A stretch of DNA of 64,000 nt from Mangrovihabitans endophyticus (GTDB lineage Bacteria > Actinomycetota > Actinomycetes > Mycobacteriales > Micromonosporaceae): positions 102,980 through 166,979 of the forward strand of contig NZ_BMMX01000004.1 in assembly GCF_014646155.1 (NCBI RefSeq). Reading direction: 5' to 3'. The notes beneath the pieces are model-generated. The model saw only the letters and a program-made list of their open reading frames with translations. It was not told the DNA's origin and made no database searches. The position numbers and the translations under genes were made by a program. Below, piece after piece: positions 35,478 through 44,691 of this stretch (position 1 is its first letter; each line of letters starts with the position of its first letter).

Positions 35478-36137
35478 TCACACGGGGTCGGCGGTCGGTT
35501 CGCCGGTCACCATGTAGACGATCTGCTCGCCGGCGTTCACCGCGTGGTCGGCGTACCGCTCGTAGAAGCGGCCCAGCAACGCGCCGTCGATCGCGGTCTC
35601 CGCGCCGTACGGCCAGTCGTCGTCGAGCAGCACCTTGAACAGGTCCCGCTCCAGGTCGTCCATGGTGTCGTCGTCCTTCTCAAGCTCGGCCGCGAGATCC
35701 GCGTCGGGGTTGCCGAGCACCGTGGTGATCTTTTCGGCCATGTGGTCCGCCACCTCGGCCATCTGCTGGAACACGGCCCGCAGCTCGGCGGGCACGGCCG
35801 GCGACGGGTGGCGGCGCTGCGCCGTCTTGGCCACGTGCTCGGCCAGGTCGCCCATGCGTTCCAGATCCGCCGACACGTGCAGCGCGGTGATCACCGTCCG
35901 CAGATCGGAGGCGACCGGCGCCTGGCGGGCGAGCATGTCCGCGACCTTGGCCTCCACCTGGCCGTAGATCTGGTCGACCTCGGCGTCGGAGGTGATGACC
36001 ATCTCGGCGGCCGACAGATCGGCGGTCAGCAGCGCGGTGGTCGCCTTGCGCATCGCGGCGCGTACCGCCTCCGCCATGGTCACCAGCAGGCGGCTGACCT
36101 CGGTGAGGTCTGCTCGAAACTCCTCGCGCATTCTCAT
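35478..36137 (-). CDS. phoU: Phosphate transport regulator PhoU
   Basis: PhoU damps phosphate-responsive histidine kinases when phosphate is plentiful and acts with the Pst transporter. The 219-residue protein consists of two similar three-helix bundles with acidic metal-binding motifs (ADLERMGDLAEH and RFYERYADHAVNAGE; the E/D-xxx-D pattern). It is divergent from senX3-regX3, the two-component system it controls in actinobacteria. ATG at the given end or 6 bases later. Confidence 0.95.
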   Translation of the reverse strand: MRMREEFRADLTEVSRLLVTMAEAVRAAMRKATTALLTADLSAAEMVITSDAEVDQIYGQVEAKVADMLARQAPVASDLRTVITALHVSADLERMGDLAEHVAKTAQRRHPSPAVPAELRAVFQQMAEVADHMAEKITTVLGNPDADLAAELEKDDDTMDDLERDLFKVLLDDDWPYGAETAIDGALLGRFYERYADHAVNAGEQIVYMVTGEPTADPV

Positions 36138-36220
36138 CTCGTCCCGGGTTCGGGGCTGAGCCGATCGGCTTCGGCGCCAGCCTGGTGCGCCCCACGCTAA
36201 AGGCGATGGGGCAGCGTGGA

Positions 36221-36259
36221 CATGAACGGTGATGAACGAAGCCGGGCGCGGTGGTGAAC
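36221..36259 (-). promoter_or_regulatory. PHO-box-like repeats between phoU and senX3
   Basis: Read on the minus strand, three GTTCA elements occur: GTTCACC (36259-36253), GTTCATC (36237-36231) and GTTCATG (36227-36221). The first two start 22 bases apart, i.e. two turns of the 11-base PHO-box period; the last two start 10 apart. RegX3/PhoP-type OmpR regulators bind such direct repeats. The site lies about 85-120 bases upstream of phoU. Confidence 0.5.
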
Positions 36260-36332
36260 TTTCCTCGAAGTGCGCCGGTTTTGTCCCTTTTTCTCGATGG
36301 TATAGGTAAACAATGACCCTACGATCGCTCTC

Positions 36333-37625
36333 GTGGACACGGTGCTGGGCGTAGGGCTGATCGTCGCCGCGCTCGTCGTGGGCGTCGTGGCCGGTGGTTT
36401 TCTGGCCCGTACCCGTCGGCTGAGCCCGCTAATCCCGGGTGCTGCGCGGACGGGGGCGGCCGACAGGTCCATGAAGGGGCGCGCTATCAAATCCGACGCG
36501 GAGCAGTCCGGCAAGCAAGGACTCAAGGGCCTCGGTCGCAAGAGCCTGGACTCGCTGCGAGTCGGCGTGGTCGTGCTCGACGCCGACGATCACCCGGTGC
36601 TGGTCAACCCGGCCGCCCGCGCCATGGGGTTGCTGCGCTCCGCGGGGACGCCGGGCACCATCGCCGCTCACCCGATCCTGCGCACTCTGGCCGGGCAGGT
36701 ACGCCGAACCGGCGTGCGCCGCGAAGTGGAGCTGGACCTGCCGCGCGGCCGGGCGGGAAGCGCGGTCGCGCCGCTTGGCCTGCACCTGCGCGCGGTCGCA
36801 CTGAACAGCACACACGTCGCGGTCGAGGCGGCGGACGTCACCGAGTCGCACCGCCTCGCCCGGGTCCGGCGTGACTTCGTGGCCAACGTCAGCCACGAGC
36901 TGAAGACGCCCATCGGCGCGCTGCAACTGCTCGCCGAGGCGCTCCTCGACGCAACCGAACTGCCGGATCCGGAACCGGACGAGGAGCAGTCGGAGGACCT
37001 GATGGCCGCGCGCCGGTTCGCCGAGCGCATCCACCACGAGTCGGCCCGGATGGGTCGCCTCGTCAACGAGCTTCTGGAACTCACCCGGCTGCAAGGCGCC
37101 GAGCCGCTGCCCACCCCGGAGCCGGTGACGGTGGATTGGGTGATCGCCGAGGTCATCGACCGCACCCGCACCACCGCGTCGGCCAAGAACATTGACGTGG
37201 TCTACACCGGGGCCCGGGGCGCGGTGGTGTACGGCAGCGACACCCAGGTCGCCACCGCGGTGACCAATCTCGTGGAGAACGCCATCGCGTACTCCGGCGA
37301 CGACACCACGGTGTCGCTCACCATGCGCCAGGACGACGACTGGATCGAGATCGACGTCGCCGACCAGGGCATCGGCATCGCGCCGCACGAGGTGGACCGC
37401 ATCTTCGAGCGCTTCTACCGCGCCGACCAGGCCCGGTCCCGGTCCACCGGCGGCACCGGTCTGGGCCTGGCCATCGTCAAGCACATCGCCACCAATCACG
37501 GCGGACGCGTCGACGTGTCCAGCACCCTCGGCGGTGGTTCGACGTTCACCCTGCGCCTACCGGCGCGACCCCCGGAATCCCCGCTGCCGTTACCGGCGGC
37601 GATTGAGATCGAGTCCGGCGCCTAG
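36333..37625 (+). CDS. senX3: Phosphate-sensing histidine kinase SenX3
   Basis: SenX3 phosphorylates RegX3 under phosphate limitation. The 430-residue product has one N-terminal transmembrane helix (VLGVGLIVAALVVGVVAGGFL), a PAS-like segment (LRVGVVVLDADDHPVLVNPAA), a HisKA domain (FVANVSHELKTPIGAL) and an HATPase domain (NLVENAIAYS, DQGIGIA, GTGLGLAIV). regX3 follows after 21 bases. The GTG start lies 7 bases after a TACGAT -10-like box, so the mRNA may be leaderless. Confidence 0.94.
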   Translation: MDTVLGVGLIVAALVVGVVAGGFLARTRRLSPLIPGAARTGAADRSMKGRAIKSDAEQSGKQGLKGLGRKSLDSLRVGVVVLDADDHPVLVNPAARAMGLLRSAGTPGTIAAHPILRTLAGQVRRTGVRREVELDLPRGRAGSAVAPLGLHLRAVALNSTHVAVEAADVTESHRLARVRRDFVANVSHELKTPIGALQLLAEALLDATELPDPEPDEEQSEDLMAARRFAERIHHESARMGRLVNELLELTRLQGAEPLPTPEPVTVDWVIAEVIDRTRTTASAKNIDVVYTGARGAVVYGSDTQVATAVTNLVENAIAYSGDDTTVSLTMRQDDDWIEIDVADQGIGIAPHEVDRIFERFYRADQARSRSTGGTGLGLAIVKHIATNHGGRVDVSSTLGGGSTFTLRLPARPPESPLPLPAAIEIESGA

Positions 37626-37646
37626 GCGCAGACGAAAGGAACCACA

Positions 37647-38330
37647 TTGGCCCGCGTTCTGGTGGTCGAGGACGAGGAGTCGTTCTCCGATGCACTGTCA
37701 TACATGCTGCGCAAGGAGGGTTTCGAGGTGTCGGTCGCGGCGACCGGGACCTCGGCGCTGACGCAGTTCGACCGGACCGGCGCCGACATCGTCCTGCTGG
37801 ACCTCATGCTGCCCGAGATGTCCGGCACGGAGGTCTGCCGCCAACTGCGGCAGCGGTCCGCCGTGCCGATCATCATGGTGACCGCCCGGGACAGCGAGAT
37901 CGACAAGGTCGTCGGCCTGGAGATCGGCGCCGACGACTACGTCACCAAGCCGTACTCGCCGCGGGAACTCGTCGCCCGCATCCGGGCCGTGCTGCGTCGG
38001 CAGGGCTCCGAGGCGGCCGAGGTCAGTGCCCCCACGCTTGCCGCCGGCCCGGTGCGCATGGATGTGGAGCGGCACGTGGTGACCGTGGAGGGCTCCTCGG
38101 TGCAGTTGCCGCTGAAGGAGTTCGAACTCCTCGAACTGCTGCTGCGCAACGCCGGCCGGGTGTTGACCCGCGGCCAGTTGATCGACCGGGTCTGGGGCGC
38201 CGACTATGTCGGTGACACCAAGACCCTCGACGTGCACGTCAAGCGCCTACGCTCCAAAGTGGAGCCGGAGCCGAGCGCACCGCGCTATATCGTCACGGTG
38301 CGCGGACTGGGCTACAAGTTCGAGCCGTGA
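37647..38330 (+). CDS. regX3: Phosphate-responsive response regulator RegX3
   Basis: A 227-residue OmpR-family regulator that turns on phosphate-uptake genes. The receiver has VEDEES, the phospho-acceptor Asp in VLLDLMLPEMSG and the Lys in TKPYSPREL. The winged-helix output domain follows (LPLKEFELLELLLRNAGRVLTRGQLIDRVWG ... KTLDVHVKRLRSKVE). The start is TTG with AAAGGA upstream, reading (M)ARVLVVEDE as in homologues. Confidence 0.96.
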   Translation: MARVLVVEDEESFSDALSYMLRKEGFEVSVAATGTSALTQFDRTGADIVLLDLMLPEMSGTEVCRQLRQRSAVPIIMVTARDSEIDKVVGLEIGADDYVTKPYSPRELVARIRAVLRRQGSEAAEVSAPTLAAGPVRMDVERHVVTVEGSSVQLPLKEFELLELLLRNAGRVLTRGQLIDRVWGADYVGDTKTLDVHVKRLRSKVEPEPSAPRYIVTVRGLGYKFEP

Positions 38331-38352
38331 CCGGCGCCTCCTGAGCCGCCGG

Positions 38353-39264
38353 TCACGCCTCGCCGGGTGGGGAGGCCGGCTCGCGCCCGCCGCGCTTCTT
38401 GGGCTTCGCCCTGTCCGGCGCTGCCGGGTCGGGCGCGGTCTCCTCGGCGCGCTGCGCCGCCAGGGTGGCCGGGTGCGGTGCCACCAGCCCGGCGGCGAAT
38501 CGCCGTTCGCACAGCCGGGCCAGCTCCGCGTACGCCTCCGGCCCGATCAGTGCGGTCAGCTCCGCGGCGTACGACTGGAAGAGCGGTTCGCCCCCGACGT
38601 GCGCGTCCGGTGACGAGGTGCACCACCAGTCGAGGTCGTGGCCGCCCGGTCCCCAGCCCCGCCGGTCGAACTCGGTGAGCGTGGACAGCAGGAACTTGGT
38701 GCCGTCCGGGCGCTTCGTCCAGTCCTGCTCGCGGCGCACCGGCAACTGCCAGCAGACGTCCGGCTTGTATGCCAACGGGTGCACGCCGTCACGCAGCGCC
38801 TGAGCATGCAGCGCACAGCCACCGCCGGCCGGGAAGTCGGCGTCGTTGAGAAAGACGCACGGGCCGTCCTCGTGCTGGGTCGCGGTGCGCCGGGCCGGCT
38901 TCTCGCCGTCCACCGAGTCCATCTCGGTGTAGTTCTTGAACCCTCGCCGATAGTGCTGCCACGTCTGCGGGGTGAGCTTGGCGGCGGCCGACTTCACCCG
39001 GTTCTCGTCGTCGGCGTCGGTGAAGAAGGCGCCGTGCGAGCAACAGCCCTCCTCGGCCCGCCCGGCGATGATGCCGTGGCAGGCGGAGCCGAACACGCAG
39101 GTCCACCGCGACAGCAGCCAGGTCAGGTCGGCACGGATGACGTGCTGGTCGTCGGACGGGTCGGTGAACTCGATCCACTCCCTGGGGAAGTCGAGTCCGA
39201 CCTCGGCTTGACGCGCGGCAGCCGCTGCGTCCATCACGATGCGAATCTGGGTACGGCCACTCAC
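38353..39264 (-). CDS. Cysteine-rich conserved protein (Rv0495c-like position)
   Basis: A 303-residue protein of unknown function. Cysteines cluster at 56, 62, 74, 75, 136, 150, 171 and near 222 ([51 protein letters not shown]), a pattern that suggests metal or Fe-S binding, as in YkgJ-like or DUF3109-like families. The C-terminal 40 residues are a charged, disordered tail. Same orientation and place relative to regX3 as M. tuberculosis Rv0495c. Start is a GTG; an ATG 30 bases inside is possible. Confidence 0.72.
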   Translation of the reverse strand: MSGRTQIRIVMDAAAAARQAEVGLDFPREWIEFTDPSDDQHVIRADLTWLLSRWTCVFGSACHGIIAGRAEEGCCSHGAFFTDADDENRVKSAAAKLTPQTWQHYRRGFKNYTEMDSVDGEKPARRTATQHEDGPCVFLNDADFPAGGGCALHAQALRDGVHPLAYKPDVCWQLPVRREQDWTKRPDGTKFLLSTLTEFDRRGWGPGGHDLDWWCTSSPDAHVGGEPLFQSYAAELTALIGPEAYAELARLCERRFAAGLVAPHPATLAAQRAEETAPDPAAPDRAKPKKRGGREPASPPGEA

Positions 39265-39375
39265 CTGCGCCAGCGTACGCGTGCGGGGGGCTCGCGCCCG
39301 GTTGACGCCCGGTGCGCGCGGTTCTTACCTTTCCGGGGAAATGGCGCGCAGGCGCGTCCGGTCTACCCTGGATCG

Positions 39376-40185
39376 GTGAGCTTCCGCGTGCCAGTGCTGT
39401 TGTCCAGCTCCTCGGTGTTCCCGGAGCCGACCGCGGCAGCGTTCGAGATGGCGGCCACGGTGGGTTACGACGGCCTTGAGGTGATGGTCTGGACCGATGC
39501 CGTCAGCCAGGACGCCGACGCCCTGAAGGTGCTGGCCGACCACTATGAGATCCCGGTCCTCTCGGTGCACGCCCCGTGCCTGCTGGTCACCCAGCGTGTG
39601 TGGAGTTCCGATCCCTGGGAGCGGCTGAGCCGCGCCGCAGACCTGGCCGAGTCGCTCGGCGCACCCACCGTGGTGGTGCATCCGCCGTTCAGTTGGCAGC
39701 GCGACTACGCCCGCAACTTCGTCCCCGGCCTGGCACGGATCCAGGACCGGCACCCGGACATCGCGTTCGCCATCGAGAACATGTTCCCGGTCAAGATGGC
39801 CGGCCGGTGGTTCGTGCCGTACACGCCGGGTTGGGATCCGACCGAGGTCGGCTTCGACGCGTACACGCTCGACCTGTCGCACTGCGCCGCCGCCCGCGTC
39901 GAGGCGATGGACATGGCCGACCGGATGGGTGTCGGGCTCCGCCACGTGCACCTGGGCGATGGCACCGGAGTGGCCCGCGATGAGCACCTGGTGCCCGGTC
40001 GCGGCACGCAGCCCTGTGCCGAGGTGCTGCAGTCGCTGGCCGGGCGCGGCTTCCGGGGGTCGGTGGCGCTGGAGGTGTCCACCCGCAAGGCGCCCAGCCG
40101 CCCATCACGGGAAGCCGACCTGCGAGAGTCGCTGGACTTCGCCCGCCGCCACCTGGCCCCGTCCGCATCGACGATGGCGCTCTAG
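39376..40185 (+). CDS. Sugar phosphate isomerase/epimerase family (TIM barrel)
   Basis: A 269-residue xylose-isomerase-like TIM barrel (AP endonuclease 2 fold). Metal-site features are visible: HAPCLLVT, VVVHPPFSW, AIENMFP (Glu), LDLSHCAAA (Asp/His), RHVHLGDG (His-Asp) and ALEVSTRK (Glu). It matches the place of Rv0498. The substrate is unknown. The GTG start is 6 bases after a TACCCT -10-like box with no ribosome site, suggesting a leaderless mRNA. Confidence 0.84.
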   Translation: MSFRVPVLLSSSSVFPEPTAAAFEMAATVGYDGLEVMVWTDAVSQDADALKVLADHYEIPVLSVHAPCLLVTQRVWSSDPWERLSRAADLAESLGAPTVVVHPPFSWQRDYARNFVPGLARIQDRHPDIAFAIENMFPVKMAGRWFVPYTPGWDPTEVGFDAYTLDLSHCAAARVEAMDMADRMGVGLRHVHLGDGTGVARDEHLVPGRGTQPCAEVLQSLAGRGFRGSVALEVSTRKAPSRPSREADLRESLDFARRHLAPSASTMAL

Positions 40186-40231
40186 GCGCGACGCCATCGC
40201 ACCGTCGTGGTCGCGGATGTCGCGGTCGGGT

Positions 40232-40768
40232 CTAGGCAAGTGTGAGCGTGGCGGCGCGCTTGCGGGCGCGGTGTGCGGCCACGTGGGACCGGGTGGCGCA
40301 GCGCTCCGAGCAGAACCGGCGGCAGTTGTTCGACGAGGTGTCCAGGTAGACGTTGCCGCATCGGTCGTCGGCGCAGATGCCGAAACGTGCGCTGCCGTGT
40401 TCGCAGAGCCACACGGACAGCCCCCAGACCGCCCCGGCGAGGTACTCGGCGCTCACCGAGGCGCCGCGGCCGGTGGCGTGCATGTGCCAGTCGCCGGCGT
40501 CGTGCCCGGAGATGCGCGGCTGCACGGGGAAGACGCCCAGCAGGGCGTTCAGTTCGTCGACCGCGTCGGCGTCCCGCCCGGCCGTGCCGCGCTCGAAGAC
40601 CTCCCGCAGCCGTCTTTGGGCGCGGCGGAACGTGGCAAGGTCCTTGTCGCCGACCTCGTCGCGCATCCATGCCTGGTCGTCGGAGAACAACGCGCGCAGG
40701 CCGGCCAGGTCGGCGAGCTCGGCATTCACCAGGTCGACCGCGGTCCGCGCGTACGCATCGAAGTTCAC
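40232..40768 (-). CDS. CGNR zinc-finger protein (ABATE-domain type regulator)
   Basis: A 178-residue protein with an N-terminal helical ABATE-like domain (TAVDLVNAELADLAGLRALF) and a C-terminal CGNR zinc finger: CADDRCGNVYLDTSSNNCRRFCSERC, then an Arg/Ala-rich tail. These are putative stress-responsive transcription factors. The GTG start reads (M)NFDAYARTAVDLVN as in relatives. No target can be named. Confidence 0.87.
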   Translation of the reverse strand: MNFDAYARTAVDLVNAELADLAGLRALFSDDQAWMRDEVGDKDLATFRRAQRRLREVFERGTAGRDADAVDELNALLGVFPVQPRISGHDAGDWHMHATGRGASVSAEYLAGAVWGLSVWLCEHGSARFGICADDRCGNVYLDTSSNNCRRFCSERCATRSHVAAHRARKRAATLTLA

Positions 40769-40841
40769 GTGACAACGGTAGCCGCAGGGGTGGGATCGGG
40801 ACATCGTCGCCGCGACCGTTACCGCGCTGAGCGATAGTCTC

Positions 40842-41768
40842 ATGGCCATGCTGCGTTCCGTGTTTCTCGCCGCCGCCGGATCGTCCCGCCTGGAGCGGTT
40901 GGTGGAGTCCGCGCCGGTCAGCAGGGGCGTGGTGCGCCGGTTTGTCGCGGGCTCCGGGGCGGAGGATGCGCTGCGCACGAGCCGGGCACTGGCCGACGAC
41001 GGTCTGGCGGTCAGCTTGGATCATCTGGGCGAGGACACCGAGACACCGGAGCAGGCGCAGGCCGTCCGGGACGAATACCTGATGCTGCTGAGCCGGCTGC
41101 GGGAAGCGGGCCTCACGCCGGCGGCCGAGGTGAGCGTCAAGTTGTCCGCGCTGGGGCAGAAGTTCGACCCGGCTGTCGCGGTGGAACACGCGCGGGCCGT
41201 CTGTGCCGCCGCGGCGCAGGCCGGCACGACGGTGACCCTGGACGCCGAGGACCACACCACCACGGATTCGACCCTGGAGATCCTGGCGGACCTGCGCAAG
41301 GACCATCCGACCACCGGGGCGGTGCTGCAGGCGTACCTGCGACGGACCGAGGCGGACTGCCGGGAGCTGGCGGCGTCGGGTTCGCGGGTCCGGCTCTGTA
41401 AGGGCGCCTACGCGGAACCGGAGTCGGTGGCGTTCCAATCCGCGTTGGACGTCGACAAGTCGTACGTCCGCTGCCTGAACGTTCTGATGTCGGGTGACGG
41501 CTATCCGATGGTGGCCACGCATGACCCGCGGCTGATCGCCATCGCCGAGGACCGTGCGCGCTGGTTCGACAGGTCGTCGGATGAGTTCGAGTTCCAGATG
41601 CTGTACGGCGTGCGGCCGGACGAGCAGGCCCGGTTGGCGGCTGACGGGCACACGGTGCGCGTCTATGTGCCGTACGGCCGTCAGTGGTACGGCTACCTGA
41701 TGCGCCGACTGGCGGAGCGCCCCGCGAACGTGGCGTTCTTCAGCCGCGCCCTTACCTCGCGAAAGTAG
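40842..41768 (+). CDS. Proline dehydrogenase
   Basis: Oxidises proline to pyrroline-5-carboxylate with FAD as cofactor. The 308-residue monofunctional enzyme has AEVSVKLSALG, TLDAEDHTTTDSTL, RLCKGAYAEP, HDPRLIAIAE, FQMLYGVRP and the closing YVPYGRQWYGYLMRRLAERP, the key substrate-binding helix. No P5C dehydrogenase half and no neighbour for the second step are seen. In mycobacteria this place is held by proC, the opposite (synthetic) step. Alternative ATG 6 bases downstream. Confidence 0.93.
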   Translation: MAMLRSVFLAAAGSSRLERLVESAPVSRGVVRRFVAGSGAEDALRTSRALADDGLAVSLDHLGEDTETPEQAQAVRDEYLMLLSRLREAGLTPAAEVSVKLSALGQKFDPAVAVEHARAVCAAAAQAGTTVTLDAEDHTTTDSTLEILADLRKDHPTTGAVLQAYLRRTEADCRELAASGSRVRLCKGAYAEPESVAFQSALDVDKSYVRCLNVLMSGDGYPMVATHDPRLIAIAEDRARWFDRSSDEFEFQMLYGVRPDEQARLAADGHTVRVYVPYGRQWYGYLMRRLAERPANVAFFSRALTSRK

Positions 41769-41912
41769 TCATTTCGGGGCAAAAAACGTCACACTGCGGC
41801 GTGTTGCCTTGACTTTTTGTAGCCATTTCACGGAACGCATCGCATTGGTCACAGCCGTATCGATACGGTACTGGGGACACGGAGGCACGGCCGAAAGGAT
41901 CGGTGCGAGGCG

Positions 41913-42155
41913 ATGACGGGTCCGACGCAGACGGATGCGGCGACGGCGGGACCGGCGCAGACCGAGGAACGCTTGTCCGAGGTCCGCTTCCTGACGGTGG
42001 CCGAGGTGGCCACGTTGATGCGGGTTTCCAAGATGACCGTGTACCGCCTGGTGCACGGCGGGGAGCTGAGCGCGGTGCGGGTCGGACGGTCGTTCCGCGT
42101 GCCGGAGCACGCAGTGCACAACTACCTCCGGGGAGCGTTCGGCCAGACGGCCTGA
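41913..42155 (+). CDS. Excisionase/BldC-type helix-turn-helix protein
   Basis: An 80-residue DNA-binding protein: LTVAEVATLMRVSKMTVYRLVHGGELSAVRVGRSFRV is the MerR-like winged helix used by excisionase-family (Rv0500A-like) proteins, preceded by ~25 disordered residues. It stands directly upstream of the bS22 gene, as Rv0500A does upstream of Rv0500B. Its targets are unknown. Confidence 0.88.
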   Translation: MTGPTQTDAATAGPAQTEERLSEVRFLTVAEVATLMRVSKMTVYRLVHGGELSAVRVGRSFRVPEHAVHNYLRGAFGQTA

Positions 42156-42332
42156 GCTCCCCGCGATACGGGGTCGTGTTGGTCGCCCGGGGGCAGGGCC
42201 GCTACGCTGGTGCGGTTGGTCCCGGGATCCTTCAGCGAGTCGCTGGGCCGGGGCTAGTCATCCAGAACGGACTTCGGTCGCGCCTCATCGGTGCGCCGGG
42301 TCGACCCCACATGGTTTCGAGAGGCTTGTCGT

Positions 42333-42434
42333 ATGGGCTCCGTGGTCAAGAAGCGTCGCAAGCGTATGGCGAAGAAGAAGCACCGTAAGCTGCTGCGCAA
42401 GACCCGCGTCCAGCGTCGTCGTCTCGGCAAGTGA
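42333..42434 (+). CDS. Ribosomal protein bS22 (33-residue, AURKAIP1/COX24-type)
   Basis: A 33-residue, extremely basic peptide: [18 protein letters not shown], then [14 protein letters not shown]. It is almost the same as the small ribosomal-subunit protein bS22 described in mycobacteria (the Rv0500B-type product), which sits near the decoding region. The ATG follows a GAGAGG 9 bases upstream. It is too short for many gene finders but is unmistakable. Confidence 0.93.
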   Translation: MGSVVKKRRKRMAKKKHRKLLRKTRVQRRRLGK

Positions 42435-42501
42435 GGCATGGCCGGGCAACGCCCGGCCATCTCGCTAGCCTCTCCACCGCCTCGTTTCGAAGGGCGCGAC
42501 C

Positions 42502-43578
42502 GTGGTGACCTCCCATCCCGCGGCGCCGCCGCGGGTCGTCGTTGTCACCGGCGTCAGCCGATTCCTCGGTGCCCGGGTGGCCGCGCGGCTCGCCGCCGAT
42601 GAGCGCGTCGAACGCGTCGTCGGTCTGGATCCGCTGGAACCGCCGCCGACCCTCGCCGGCCTGCTGGGCGGCGTCGAACTGGTGCGTGCCGACGCGCGTG
42701 CCGCCTCCGCGGCGATCGCGGAACTGGGTGCCGAAGCGGTCGTGCACCTCGCGGTGACCGGCGCGCCCGATCCGCAGCACGGCGGGCGCGCGGCGATGAA
42801 GGAACAGAACGTCATCGGCACCATGCAACTGATCGCCGCCGCTCAGGCCGCGCCGCGGCTACGCAAGCTGGTGGTGCGCTCGTCCACCGCGGCGTACGGT
42901 GCCTCGTTCCGTGATCCGGCCGTGTTCACCGAGGACACCGAGCCACGGGCGGTGCCGCGCGGCGCCTTCGCCCGCGACATCCTGGACATCGAGGGATATG
43001 TGCGCGGCTTCCGCCGACGCCGTCCCGAGGTGATCGCCACGGTGCTGCGGTTCGCCCCGTTGATCAGCTCGACCGCGGACACCTCGCTGACCCGGTACTT
43101 CGCGCAGCCCCTGGTGCCCACCGTGTGGGGCCGTGACGCCCGGCTGCAGTTCGTGCATGTCGACGACGCGCTGGAAGTGCTGCACCGCTCGGTGGTGGCA
43201 GACCATCCGGGCACCTTCAACGTGGCCGGAGCCGGCGTGCTCACCCTCTCGCAGGCGGTTCGCCGGGCCGGGCGCATCGCGTTGCCGCTGCTGGAGGGCA
43301 CGCTGTCGGCGACCGCCGCGGTGGCACGGCACGCGGGCGTCGGCCAGATCGGCCTCGACCAGCTCGACCTGTTCGTGCACGGGCGCGTGGTGGACACCAC
43401 CAGGCTGGTGCGCGAGTTCGGCTTTGCTCCGCGCACCACGGCGGAAGCCTTTCAGGACTTCATCACCGGGCACGCCAACGGCTCCTCGTTGACCGCGGAC
43501 CGCCTGGCCGCGGCGGAACGCGCCATCCTGGACGGCATCCGGAAGGTGCGCGCGTCGGTGGGCGGTGAACACGCGTGA
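42502..43578 (+). CDS. NAD-dependent epimerase/dehydratase family protein
   Basis: A 358-residue extended-SDR protein with the Rossmann loop VVTGVSRFLGARVA, LDPLEPPP after strand 2, HLAVTG, SSTAAYG, a short membrane-proximal C-terminal part and FNVAGAGVLTLSQAV. The catalytic YxxxK is not obvious (the region reads DIEGYVRGFRR), so function beyond nucleotide binding is unsure. It is the Rv0501 (galE2-like) counterpart and overlaps the acyltransferase gene by 4 bases. Confidence 0.8.
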   Translation: MVTSHPAAPPRVVVVTGVSRFLGARVAARLAADERVERVVGLDPLEPPPTLAGLLGGVELVRADARAASAAIAELGAEAVVHLAVTGAPDPQHGGRAAMKEQNVIGTMQLIAAAQAAPRLRKLVVRSSTAAYGASFRDPAVFTEDTEPRAVPRGAFARDILDIEGYVRGFRRRRPEVIATVLRFAPLISSTADTSLTRYFAQPLVPTVWGRDARLQFVHVDDALEVLHRSVVADHPGTFNVAGAGVLTLSQAVRRAGRIALPLLEGTLSATAAVARHAGVGQIGLDQLDLFVHGRVVDTTRLVREFGFAPRTTAEAFQDFITGHANGSSLTADRLAAAERAILDGIRKVRASVGGEHA

Positions 43579-44552
43579 GCCAGGAGGAGTACCGCTCGGC
43601 GATGCCCGGTCACGCCGAATTCCAACTTCCCGCGGAGGGACCACCCCGCCGGGTCAACGGGGTGCCGCCGGTGCCGCACGCCACCGGCTCCGCCCCGCGG
43701 CGAGACGCCGTCGACGTGTGGGACGAGCGGATCGCCGGCGGGCTCGCTTTCCTGCGGCGGCGGCTGGCCGGCGCGTACGAGGTGGACGATTTCGGCTTCG
43801 ACTCGGATCTGACCGACTCGGTGTTCTATCCGATGCTGCGCGTGCTCTACCGCGACTGGTTCCGCACCGAGGTGCACGGCATCGAGCATGTGCCGGACAG
43901 CGGTGGCGGACTCATGGTGGGCAACCATTCCGGCACCCTGGCCCTGGACGCCGTGATGCTGTCCGTGGCCCTGCGCGACCGCCATCCGCGGGAACGTTTC
44001 CTCCGGCTGCTGGGCGCCGACCTGGTTTTCCGCGTGCCGGTGCTCTCCGAACTGGCCCGCAAGGCCGGTGCCACGGTGGCCTGCAATCCGGATGCCGAAC
44101 GCTTGATGAGCTCCGGTGAGCTGGTCGGCGTGTTCCCGGAGGGCTTCAAGGGCATCGGCAAGAAGTACGCCGACCGGTACAAGCTGCAGCGCTTCGGTCG
44201 TGGCGGGTTCGTGTCGGCGGCCCTGCGCACCGGCACCCCGATCATTCCGGTGGCGATCGTCGGCGCCGAGGAGATCTATCCCATGCTGGCGGACCTGAAG
44301 CCGCTGGCCCGTTTGCTGGGCATGCCCTACTTCCCGGTGACGCCCACGTTCCCGTGGCTCGGGCCGCTCGGCTTGGTGCCGCTGCCCAGCAAGTGGCTGA
44401 TCCAGTTCTGTCCGCCGATCCCGACCGGGCATCTCACCGAGTTCGCGGACGACCCGATGGTCGTCTACAACCTGGCCGACCAGGTGCGGGAGACGATTCA
44501 GACGACGCTGTACGCGTTGCTGGAGAAGCGGCCCGACCCGTTCGGGCCGTGA
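43575..44552 (+). CDS. PlsC-like lysophospholipid acyltransferase family protein
   Basis: A 325-residue protein, Rv0502-like. The acyltransferase motif I region reads VGNHSGTLALDAVML, where His and Asp are separated by six residues instead of the usual four of HX4D; this form is shared by a subgroup of DAGAT/hemolysin-like acyltransferases. Motif III is VFPEGFKGIGK and PIIPVAIVGAEE follows. The protein is membrane-associated by family; acyl acceptor unknown. The GTG start overlaps the epimerase stop. Confidence 0.82.
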   Translation: MSQEEYRSAMPGHAEFQLPAEGPPRRVNGVPPVPHATGSAPRRDAVDVWDERIAGGLAFLRRRLAGAYEVDDFGFDSDLTDSVFYPMLRVLYRDWFRTEVHGIEHVPDSGGGLMVGNHSGTLALDAVMLSVALRDRHPRERFLRLLGADLVFRVPVLSELARKAGATVACNPDAERLMSSGELVGVFPEGFKGIGKKYADRYKLQRFGRGGFVSAALRTGTPIIPVAIVGAEEIYPMLADLKPLARLLGMPYFPVTPTFPWLGPLGLVPLPSKWLIQFCPPIPTGHLTEFADDPMVVYNLADQVRETIQTTLYALLEKRPDPFGP

Positions 44553-44625
44553 TGCCGGCGCCGCATCATCGATCGATGGCGTTTGATCGATGGTGGCGAC
44601 GCCGTGCGGTCCGTATAGTGCAGTT

Positions 44626-44662
44626 GAGGGGCGGCCCCGGGTGATACCCGGCACCGCCCCTC
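44626..44662. terminator. Bidirectional terminator
   Basis: Outer 9-bp stem GAGGGGCGG / CCGCCCCTC and inner 6-bp stem CCGGGT / ACCCGG around GAT. It lies between the convergent acyltransferase and DUF5667 genes. Confidence 0.82.
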
Positions 44663-44691
44663 GCCATGTTCGCGGGGCCCGGCTCGGCTGG

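Noticed and set aside
44573..44593. Repeated GATCGATGG as a regulatory site
   Set aside because: It lies between two convergent gene ends beside a strong terminator, and is too short and simple to support a function.
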